DNA from: a virus
DNA length: 28,923 nucleotides
Direction: 5' to 3' (one strand)
IMG/VR virus record: IMGVR_UViG_3300001450_000181
Coordinates: 1-28,923 of that record
The first letter of the stretch is position 1. Every line of letters begins with the position of its first letter. This document shows, one piece after another, positions 22,425 through 27,863 of this stretch. The notes under the pieces are model-generated. The model was not told the origin of the DNA. It did no database searches and was given only the letters and a program-made list of their open reading frames with translations. A program made the translations under genes and the position numbers.

Positions 22425-22529
22425 TTACTCTTCGTCTTCGTTAAATTCGCAATGCTCTAAACATTGAGGGCATATACCCATTTCGGTTTCGGTAGTTTCT
22501 GCTCCGCAGCAATCTGAGTATGGCATCAT
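22425..22529 (-). CDS. 34-aa zinc-ribbon-like miniprotein
   Basis: The peptide MMPYSDCCGAETTETEMGIC continues PQCLEHCEF and an acidic end. The Cys-Cys-Gly-Ala ... Cys-x-x-Cys pattern is a small zinc ribbon of a type common as tiny genes in phages (CCGAx ... GICPxCxEHC). Either of two adjacent ATGs (22529 or 22526) may be used. Function is unknown; binding to nucleic acid or a host protein is possible. Confidence 0.65.
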   Translation of the reverse strand: MMPYSDCCGAETTETEMGICPQCLEHCEFNEDEE

Positions 22530-22530
22530 G

Positions 22531-22743
22531 TTAGTGAGTTAAAGGTGCTACGTGCTGTATGTAGTCGTGATTAAATTTAACAGGTACTACAGACCATATT
22601 TCTAACTGTCCTTTTAAGTACCTTTTATTAGCTTCGTCTTCAGCTTGCTCCTTGCTTCGGAACTTAGCTGTCTTACCCCCTGCTATTTTTACGGTGTTTA
22701 AAGTCCGTAAATTGATAACAATAAAAAGATTTGTATATTTCAT
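22531..22743 (-). CDS. 70-aa early protein, unknown function
   Basis: The product begins MKYTNLFIVINLRTLNTVKI and has a central 'KFRSKEQAEDEANKRYLKGQ' helix and a strand 'LEIWSVVPVKF'. This beta-alpha-beta outline recurs in tiny early phage proteins, but I cannot name it. It is basic and five bases from the upstream gene. Confidence 0.6.
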   Translation of the reverse strand: MKYTNLFIVINLRTLNTVKIAGGKTAKFRSKEQAEDEANKRYLKGQLEIWSVVPVKFNHDYIQHVAPLTH

Positions 22744-22747
22744 GGTA

Positions 22748-23029
22748 TTAGCAGTATAGTGATTCAGGTATGCTATCCTCTAGTCTTCGTATATTTTCAA
22801 TATGCTTAAACCATATAAGAGTTGTAGTGGCTTCGTCTTTCATGTTTTTCCAATCTTCTTCGTTAAGACATTCCCCAATAGATTCTCTTAAACCTTGTAG
22901 CTGGTAAAGCATCTCATCGTTATAATTATAACCTCCATGCTCATGGAAAATAGCGTAGCATTGGTCACTCATTTCTACTACGCTTGCCATCATTTGAGAC
23001 ATAGTAGCACTTATTGCAGTTTTTTTCAT
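22748..23029 (-). CDS. 93-aa early protein, unknown function
   Basis: The product begins MKKTAISATMSQMMASVVEM and is mostly helical and mildly acidic, with 'DEMLYQLQGLRESIGECLNE' and 'MKDEATTTLIWFKHIENIRR'. It is the second gene of the early unit after the control region. There is no motif of a known family. Early position suggests host takeover or regulation. Confidence 0.6.
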   Translation of the reverse strand: MKKTAISATMSQMMASVVEMSDQCYAIFHEHGGYNYNDEMLYQLQGLRESIGECLNEEDWKNMKDEATTTLIWFKHIENIRRLEDSIPESLYC

Positions 23030-23041
23030 TGTGATGTTTGA

Positions 23042-23236
23042 TTATTTAATTAACGATTCCATCTTTACGCTTTCAAAGCAAATGTCACCCTCACCCCATC
23101 TGTTGCGAAATTGAATTTTTGCTTTTCCATTTTTTAAAATTTTTACTACCGTAGCTCGTTGGAAAATAAAACTTTCGTGCATTGATAGTTTCCAGTCTAC
23201 GCTGTCACCTACTTTAATTTTTTTTGTGTTTTTCAT
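23042..23236 (-). CDS. First early gene: 64-aa beta-barrel-like protein
   Basis: The 64-aa product has a basic N-terminus (MKNTKKIKVGDSVDWKLS) and alternating strands, 'RATVVKILKNGKAKIQFRN', which suggests an SH3/KOW-like small barrel. It is the first gene after the promoter at 23259-23266, with a leader of roughly 20 bases. Such a fold often binds RNA or polymerase, but the function here is unknown. The ATG at 23234-23236 follows an AT-rich leader without a clear Shine-Dalgarno sequence. Confidence 0.65.
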   Translation of the reverse strand: MKNTKKIKVGDSVDWKLSMHESFIFQRATVVKILKNGKAKIQFRNRWGEGDICFESVKMESLIK

Positions 23237-23258
23237 TGTGTTAATTGTTTGTTTAACG

Positions 23259-23266
23259 CAAATATA
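23259..23266 (-). promoter_or_regulatory. Early promoter, Bacteroidetes-type -7 element
   Basis: TATATTTG on the minus strand matches the Bacteroidetes -7 consensus TAnnTTTG exactly. It lies 23 bases before the ATG of the first early gene. A good -33 TTTG is not visible; TTTATTAG lies at about the right distance. An RNA start a few bases downstream would give a very short leader. Confidence 0.6.
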
Positions 23267-23298
23267 GGGTATTTAATCTAATAAACCTAATTACCCTT

Positions 23299-23331
23299 AC
23301 TTGTATTTACTTGTATACAAGCTGTACAAGT
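23299..23331. promoter_or_regulatory. Operator-like phased half-sites upstream of the early promoter
   Basis: ACTTGTA occurs at 23299-23305 and 23309-23315, exactly 10 bases apart, and its inverse TACAAG(T) at 23316-23321 and 23325-23331. TTGTATACAA (23311-23320) is a perfect 10-base palindrome. Four half-sites on one face of the helix beside a promoter are typical of a dimeric repressor or activator site. Confidence 0.55.
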
Positions 23332-23342
23332 TTGTCTAATTA

Positions 23343-23474
23343 GTGAACACACTCACCTAATAGCATAACCAGAAGTGAACACGCACGTTTTACGTACGTT
23401 TCCCGTAAACCCGTACGTTTCCCGTAAAATACCCTAATCCCAGTAAAACCAAGCAACCCCGCAAACCCCGTAAA
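23343..23474. repeat. Direct repeats: GTGAACAC pair, 17-bp pair, CCCGTAAA triplet
   Basis: GTGAACAC is at 23343-23350 and 23375-23382. The 17-mer CGTACGTTTCCCGTAAA is at 23393-23409 and 23412-23428, identical and 19 bases apart. Its end CCCGTAAA recurs at 23467-23474. On the minus strand these read as TTTACGGG boxes in a G-rich stretch. They may be binding sites for a regulator or a second replication-related site. Confidence 0.6.
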
Positions 23475-23510
23475 TACCACCTTTTTTACCGCAACCTAAT
23501 TACAGGGCAT

Positions 23511-23540
23511 AAAAAAAGGGCAACCCTAAAGCTGCCCCTT
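23511..23540 (-). terminator. Rho-independent terminator after the lysis genes
   Basis: Minus strand: GGGGCAGC and GTTGCCC arms (GGGCA pairs with TGCCC, plus flanking wobble) around a TTTAGG loop, followed by T7. It is 64 bases past the stop of the holin candidate, so it ends the late unit and shields the early promoter. Confidence 0.75.
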
Positions 23541-23603
23541 CTAATTTAACGAGTGAAGAACTATGAATAACTACAATCACTATGTACTCTCGTTAAAATG
23601 TTA

Positions 23604-23765
23604 TTACTTTCTTCTGCTCTTACCAAATACTACTGCTTGTAAAACTCGTTTTAAGATATTGATAATCTTATCGTCTTTCGTAGTTTCAGTTAAGGCTGTG
23701 TAAGTACCTAGAAATGTTACAAGGGCTAAAGCAATCTCTACCCAATTAGCTGTTAAAAATTCCAT
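23604..23765 (-). CDS. 53-aa holin candidate
   Basis: The product begins MEFLTANWVEIALALVTFLG and ends KRVLQAVVFGKSRRK. One clear hydrophobic segment (about 8-25) follows a short N-terminus. The second half is amphipathic and ends in a positively charged tail, a common layout of small phage holins. It starts two bases from the end of the amidase gene and is the last gene before the terminator, so it belongs to the lysis cassette. Having only one clear span leaves open a different membrane role. Confidence 0.55.
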   Translation of the reverse strand: MEFLTANWVEIALALVTFLGTYTALTETTKDDKIINILKRVLQAVVFGKSRRK

Positions 23766-23766
23766 G

Positions 23767-24186
23767 TTATTCTTTTATTAAAAATTTATATTTGCTTTGA
23801 ACATCAAAAGACGGACAAGCTTTGTTAGAAAATTCGTTGTGACCATGCAGGTCTAGTTTGCCAAATGTAACGCTTAAAGACTCAAACAACCGCATGAACG
23901 CAATATCTTGGTATAGAGACATGGTGTCTTTTGGCTTTCCTTTTTCGTCTAATCCTCCTACGTAGGCTACTCCTATGCTGTCTTCGTTTTCTCCTCTTGT
24001 ATGGCTTCCCTGCGTAAATAGGTTACGTCCTAAAGCTATGTCTCCATTGAGTAGAATTACGTAGTGGTAGCCAATATCCTGCCAACCGTTTCCTACTACG
24101 TGCCAACCTCTTATTGTTTCCAGCGAAATGTCTTGACCTTCTTTAGTTGCTGTACAATGTAATATGACTCGGTTTATCTCTCTCAT
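23767..24186 (-). CDS. Endolysin: N-acetylmuramoyl-L-alanine amidase (amidase_2, T7 lysozyme-like)
   Basis: The 139-aa protein is a compact amidase_2 domain with T7-lysozyme-like residues: zinc ligands His10 (VILHCTAT), His116 (LHGHNEF) and Cys124 (NKACPSFDV), and catalytic Tyr40 (DIGYHYVI) and Lys122. The spacing from His116 to Cys124 equals that in T7 lysozyme. It cleaves the bond between muramic acid and the peptide stem. There is no signal peptide, so it needs a holin for access; the holin candidate follows immediately. Length matches a single-domain endolysin without a cell-wall-binding domain, as expected for Gram-negative hosts. Confidence 0.93.
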   Translation of the reverse strand: MREINRVILHCTATKEGQDISLETIRGWHVVGNGWQDIGYHYVILLNGDIALGRNLFTQGSHTRGENEDSIGVAYVGGLDEKGKPKDTMSLYQDIAFMRLFESLSVTFGKLDLHGHNEFSNKACPSFDVQSKYKFLIKE

Positions 24187-24492
24187 CTAATCGTAATAAC
24201 CTCTAAACGCAACGTATAAATCTAAGTTGCCTAAATTATCTTCTAGTAAATACCTAAATTCTAATTGACTATACCGTTTAACCATATTCTCTATTTCTTG
24301 CATTTCAGACGAAGTAAATAAAATCCAAGCAGGTGAGGTTTGTTCTCCATGGTGGTTAATTATTAAATGTCCTACAGTATCTTGACCACCATCGTAACCT
24401 TTAATTACATCCCAATCTCTAGGCATATATCCTGCGTCAAATAGGTCGTCTTGCAAGTCGTATAATATGTCTTCAAAGTCTTCTCCGTACAT
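24187..24492 (-). CDS. 101-aa acidic protein in the lysis cassette
   Basis: The product begins MYGEDFEDILYDLQDDLFDA and has about 21 acidic and 6 basic residues, rich in Tyr and Asp as are the acidic proteins near the capsid genes. The middle has 'DTVGHLIINHHGEQTSPAWI' with a HH pair, and the end is beta-like (DNLGNLDLYVAFRGYYD). It overlaps the upstream gene by one base and abuts the endolysin. No family is recognised; it could be a further member of the acidic set or a lysis accessory. Confidence 0.65.
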   Translation of the reverse strand: MYGEDFEDILYDLQDDLFDAGYMPRDWDVIKGYDGGQDTVGHLIINHHGEQTSPAWILFTSSEMQEIENMVKRYSQLEFRYLLEDNLGNLDLYVAFRGYYD

Positions 24493-24692
24493 TACTTTAT
24501 TCCTTTTTCTGCTAAGAGCAATTTAATATCCTGCATACCTTCACACAGTTCTTTTAAGAGCGTTTTAACTTCTCCCTCTTGTTTTTCAAGTGAAAATATA
24601 CGAGCCTTAATTTTAGTGACATCGTTAGTCATTTTAATCCACGTACCGAGTATACCTGTAAAGGCTGTCGCTGCTACTGCTATTAGTTCCAT
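24492..24692 (-). CDS. Membrane-anchored coiled-coil protein (holin/spanin-like)
   Basis: The 66-aa product has an N-terminal membrane segment (MELIAVAATAFTGILGTWIK) followed by a coiled coil (TKIKARIFSLEKQEGEVKTL, LKELCEGMQDIKLLLAEKGI). This layout resembles inner-membrane spanin subunits or XhlA-like lysis helpers, though XhlA has the reverse order. It sits two genes upstream of the endolysin and shares a TAATG junction with its neighbour. The membrane and coiled-coil calls are seen directly; the lysis role is inferred. Confidence 0.6.
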   Translation of the reverse strand: MELIAVAATAFTGILGTWIKMTNDVTKIKARIFSLEKQEGEVKTLLKELCEGMQDIKLLLAEKGIK

Positions 24693-24856
24693 TATTTCTT
24701 TTTAGGTTCTAATGCTACAATCCTTGCTTCAAGTTCGTTGAGTCTTTTAATAATTTTACCTAATACATCGGACAACATTTCTTCCGTTGTAATTTGGTCT
24801 TGTTCTTCAGTAGTCGTAAAGTCTACAAGTTCTTGTGGTTTTTGCCAGTCTTTCAT
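24692..24856 (-). CDS. 54-aa coiled-coil protein
   Basis: The frame reads MKDWQKPQELVDFTTTEEQD, then a helical C-terminus 'LGKIIKRLNELEARIVALE' with a heptad pattern and a Lys-rich end. It is joined by TAATG overlaps to both neighbours, a strong sign of translation. It may pair with the coiled coil of the following membrane protein. No family is recognised. Confidence 0.6.
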   Translation of the reverse strand: MKDWQKPQELVDFTTTEEQDQITTEEMLSDVLGKIIKRLNELEARIVALEPKKK

Positions 24857-25407
24857 TATATTTTCTTTAATAATACTGTTAAACTTAGTCCCAAAAGATT
24901 AGATGTACTATCTACGGTAATACCCATTCTATCTCCAGCAGCAAAATTATATGTAGCCGAATTAAATGTAGAAGTGTAAACAACACCAGTATTATGTGCT
25001 GCTTGATTTACTGTGCCAAGAGCAGTCGCTGAACTAACAAGTTGATTGTATGAAGTTGGTTTATAAACACTAATATCTGTACTTCCTCCACTATTTTGAC
25101 TTTGTGTAATTACATTTACAACCCTACAATCTATCGGAATTAATACAGTTGTAATATAATTAAAAACATTTGAATCTCCAGTAGATAACCAACCAACCGC
25201 CATTTCATTTACGGTTGAAATATACCCACCTCCAGCTAAAATAAAATGGTCATCACCTCCTGCTCCTATTCCTAAATTTGCATAGGTAACTTTTTTACTT
25301 GTCCCTTCTGCTCCTCCTGTAGTGTCATCTACATCGACTAAGGTTAATAAATCTCCTGCGGCTGGTGTAGTGCCTAATGCGGTTAAGTCTGTTAATTTTG
25401 TGGACAT
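24856..25407 (-). CDS. Phage appendage / fibre-like structural protein
   Basis: The 183-aa protein opens with 'KLTDLTALGTTPAAGDLLTL' and 'SKKVTYANLGIGAGG', the common N-terminal adaptor motif of phage tail-fibre or decoration proteins (about 4-50). A beta-rich domain then ends with hydrophobic strands (LGLSLTVLLKKI). It lies between the connector candidate and the lysis genes. The N-terminal motif is well known; attachment site and receptor are not. A hairpin ATGCTC-GACTTA-GAGCAT lies at 25418-25435, just before its start. Confidence 0.65.
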   Translation of the reverse strand: MSTKLTDLTALGTTPAAGDLLTLVDVDDTTGGAEGTSKKVTYANLGIGAGGDDHFILAGGGYISTVNEMAVGWLSTGDSNVFNYITTVLIPIDCRVVNVITQSQNSGGSTDISVYKPTSYNQLVSSATALGTVNQAAHNTGVVYTSTFNSATYNFAAGDRMGITVDSTSNLLGLSLTVLLKKI

Positions 25408-25440
25408 TTTTCTATGTATGCTCTAAGTCGAGCATGGTTT

Positions 25441-26016
25441 TTAAGCGTTAAAATATTTAATTCCGAGCGCACTTGCAAGGGCTTTGATTTGGTTGTCGTT
25501 TGTGATTTTCGGGTATAAGTTGAGTCCTCCAAAATAGTTTCTTTGTGATGGTGAAAGGTCTGAGCCTGTGTTTTGATTATATTCTGGCAAGGTAGCTGTA
25601 TTATTTCTAATAAAAGAAATCATGCGCTCTCTGTAAAACATAGCTATTTCATTTGACCTAGTAACTACTTCGTTTATATCTCCTATACTAGCAGGAGAGC
25701 CTTGTTCTGAAGTGGGTACGGTTACTGAGTTATTAGAAAAGCGTAAGCGCACTACATAAGCTACTTCACAAAAGGCAAATTGAACTAGAGCAGGTTGTAT
25801 GTATTCATTTACTAAAGTAAGGTAAGAACCTGTTAAGGCTGTACCTGCTTTAATTTGAGTTTTTAGGTATTCGTCTAACTCCGTTCCTAAAGCTGGGAGA
25901 ATCCATCTGTCTTGAGAGATATTTATGTATGGGGTTAGCAGGTTATCGTCTACTGCTGAACCTAGAGCTGTATCTCTTTTTAGCTTACTAGCTGAAATGT
26001 ATAATGTAGTTGCCAT
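25441..26016 (-). CDS. Head-tail connector candidate (DUF6712-like)
   Basis: The 191-aa protein follows the portal directly with a one-base overlap. The N-terminal 'YISASKLKRDTALGSAVDDN' and 'YINISQDRWILPALGTELDE' are helical, and the middle 'VNEYIQPALVQFAFCEVAYV' fits the helical fold of gp6-like connector proteins; I associate the pattern with DUF6712-type proteins of Bacteroidetes phages. It would form the ring under the portal. Position is the strongest support. Confidence 0.6.
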   Translation of the reverse strand: MATTLYISASKLKRDTALGSAVDDNLLTPYINISQDRWILPALGTELDEYLKTQIKAGTALTGSYLTLVNEYIQPALVQFAFCEVAYVVRLRFSNNSVTVPTSEQGSPASIGDINEVVTRSNEIAMFYRERMISFIRNNTATLPEYNQNTGSDLSPSQRNYFGGLNLYPKITNDNQIKALASALGIKYFNA

Positions 26017-27863
26017 TAGTTTACTGGGTTAGGGTATTTAAGTGAGCCTCTGTTTGGCATATCTATCGGAGCTATGGTTTCGTACCCCTCGTTTACTACG
26101 TAAGGGTTGTCGCCTACCCTATTCATAACCGCATCGAAGTCGCCTTGAATCTCTACGTTCTGTTCCTCGCTAAATTCTGCTATCTCTCCGTCTGGAGCGT
26201 ATATAAAGATATTTCTCTGAAAGGCATGGCGACAGAAGCAACCGCCTTTATACTTTAGAATATCGTACTTTGATTGCCCCGCAGGTGCAAATTGGTCGTT
26301 TACTCCGTCTTCACCCATTTGGACTATATCCTCATATCTATACATAGCACCACCGTTAGATAAATCCATCATAGCTTCACAAAAGTCTCTGCTCTTGTAG
26401 TTAGGGTTTTCAGGTGGTGTTTTAGCGTTCTCCATATAGCTATAACGAACTGCAAATAAATATCCTTTAGGGCTAATTACATCGTAGCCTAAATCATTCC
26501 TGTCACCATAATTTACAAAGTCAGAGGTATTTTCTTCGTAGTTTACATAGTCTTGAGAATCAAAAGCTCGGTGCATCTTCTTAAACGAGTGAAACCATTT
26601 ATCTTGCTCAGTATCTTCTGCTACCTCCGTTCTCCACAGTTGCCACCCTTCTTTCATGGTAGTAGCTTTGTCTGAAAGGTGCATAAGCCAAGCCTCTGAA
26701 TCTTCTAAAGAAATCTTCTTTGTATCTTCAGAAAACATCATAGGTCTAACCTCCTCCTTTTCTTCGCTTTCTTCTAGGAAATTAGCAGGTACAAGTTTCT
26801 TAAAGTGTAAAGGAATTGTTATAGAGCTTGCTGCTAGTATAGGTCGTAACCCATCTAAAAATAACTCCTGCATAGGTTTAATTACAGTACGGAAAAACAA
26901 GTCGTAACCGTCTTTCATTTCGTCAGCGTTAGAACCAAATCCTCCACCTTCGGTACGTATTCCAAATAACAAAGGAGTCGTTATTCTGTGACCCGAAAGT
27001 ATTTTTGTTTGTACCTCCCTAGAAAGGAAGTCGTAAGTCTTATGAGCCTCCGATAAATTTAAAGGCTCTATTGTAGGGGCGTTTTCTTTACTGTCAGAAA
27101 AAGTCATTAGAATCTTTCCTGCGTTAGTAGCTCCTCCAAACTTGTTATAGATAAGTCTTTCTAGCTCTGCTCTCTCTTGCTCTGTAGGAACTCCGTCTGC
27201 GAAGTTAATCATACAGCTAGGAAACAGCCCGTTAGTTATATTTGACTGGTGATACGCAGCTAAGTCGCAGTCTACTTGTATGTAAGGTGTAGAACTCAAG
27301 TAGTCTGGGAGTCCGTATGCGTAGCTTAGTGGGCTGTAAAGTTTAATATGAAGTAGTTGGCTCGCTGCCGTTCTATCCGCTACGTTAAAGGCTGGTATAG
27401 GCTGCGGTTCTTTATTTGAATACCAATCTACAGAGTGGTAGTATAAAGGAAATTTATCCTCATCGTCAGGCACTCCACATCGAATTGTAGAAGCAGGAAT
27501 ATGGTGTACCTCTGAAATAGTAGAACGGTCTTGACTCCAAATAATATTTAGATAGCATTGACCGTATAGCTTTAAATCAAAAGTCGCTCTGCGTAAGCAA
27601 TCTCCACTTCCAAATATTTGTTTTACTTTTAACCATTGCTCTATTTGCGAATCCTTATCTACAGAGTCTAAGCCGTCTCCATAAATCATTTCTGCGCAGC
27701 CTTTTACTACTGCTCCGTTTATAGAGCTAGAGGCGAATAAAGACTCTAGGTAATGAGGGTAGTGGTTGTCTGCCCCCATTTCAATATACTTCTTATTGTT
27801 CGACTCAGTAAAGTGAGGCGTATTCGTGCTTTGGTAATTTAGTACCGAGAGATTTTGTTTCAT
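26016..27863 (-). CDS. Portal protein with C-terminal Cys/His extension
   Basis: The 615-aa protein has a portal-like body (about 1-380), starting 'SVLNYQSTNTPHFTESNNKK', with 'ASSSINGAVVKGCAEMIYGD' and 'REVQTKILSGHRITTPLLFG', a pattern of Bacteroidetes-phage portals. It forms the dodecameric vertex for packaging and tail attachment. The C-terminal about 230 residues go beyond a usual portal. They contain 'KSRDFCEAMMDLSNGGAMYR' (490-509) and 'YDILKYKGGCFCRHAFQR', a Cys...Cys-x-Cys-Arg-His pattern like that near the C-terminus of phage minor head proteins. It may be a fusion of portal and minor head domain. Confidence 0.75.
   Translation of the reverse strand: MKQNLSVLNYQSTNTPHFTESNNKKYIEMGADNHYPHYLESLFASSSINGAVVKGCAEMIYGDGLDSVDKDSQIEQWLKVKQIFGSGDCLRRATFDLKLYGQCYLNIIWSQDRSTISEVHHIPASTIRCGVPDDEDKFPLYYHSVDWYSNKEPQPIPAFNVADRTAASQLLHIKLYSPLSYAYGLPDYLSSTPYIQVDCDLAAYHQSNITNGLFPSCMINFADGVPTEQERAELERLIYNKFGGATNAGKILMTFSDSKENAPTIEPLNLSEAHKTYDFLSREVQTKILSGHRITTPLLFGIRTEGGGFGSNADEMKDGYDLFFRTVIKPMQELFLDGLRPILAASSITIPLHFKKLVPANFLEESEEKEEVRPMMFSEDTKKISLEDSEAWLMHLSDKATTMKEGWQLWRTEVAEDTEQDKWFHSFKKMHRAFDSQDYVNYEENTSDFVNYGDRNDLGYDVISPKGYLFAVRYSYMENAKTPPENPNYKSRDFCEAMMDLSNGGAMYRYEDIVQMGEDGVNDQFAPAGQSKYDILKYKGGCFCRHAFQRNIFIYAPDGEIAEFSEEQNVEIQGDFDAVMNRVGDNPYVVNEGYETIAPIDMPNRGSLKYPNPVN

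Larger units (their letters stand above)
23237..23603. other. Non-coding control region between late and early units
   Basis: About 367 bases without a credible frame. Reading toward the early genes it holds the late terminator (23511-23540), a C-rich stretch on the plus strand with CCCGTAAA motifs, two 17-bp direct repeats, two GTGAACAC copies, phased ACTTGTA half-sites and the early promoter. It is the only long intergenic stretch in the window and is probably where early transcription is controlled. Confidence 0.75.

Noticed and set aside
25418-25435. Hairpin before the appendage gene as a terminator
   Set aside because: ATGCTC-GACTTA-GAGCAT has no U-tract on the transcribed minus strand; a T-run is present only on the plus strand, where there are no genes to end.
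663-27000. Numerous plus-strand open frames
   Set aside because: All lie antisense inside well-supported minus-strand genes, have Ser/Leu/Phe-rich shadow composition and no leader or neighbour context.
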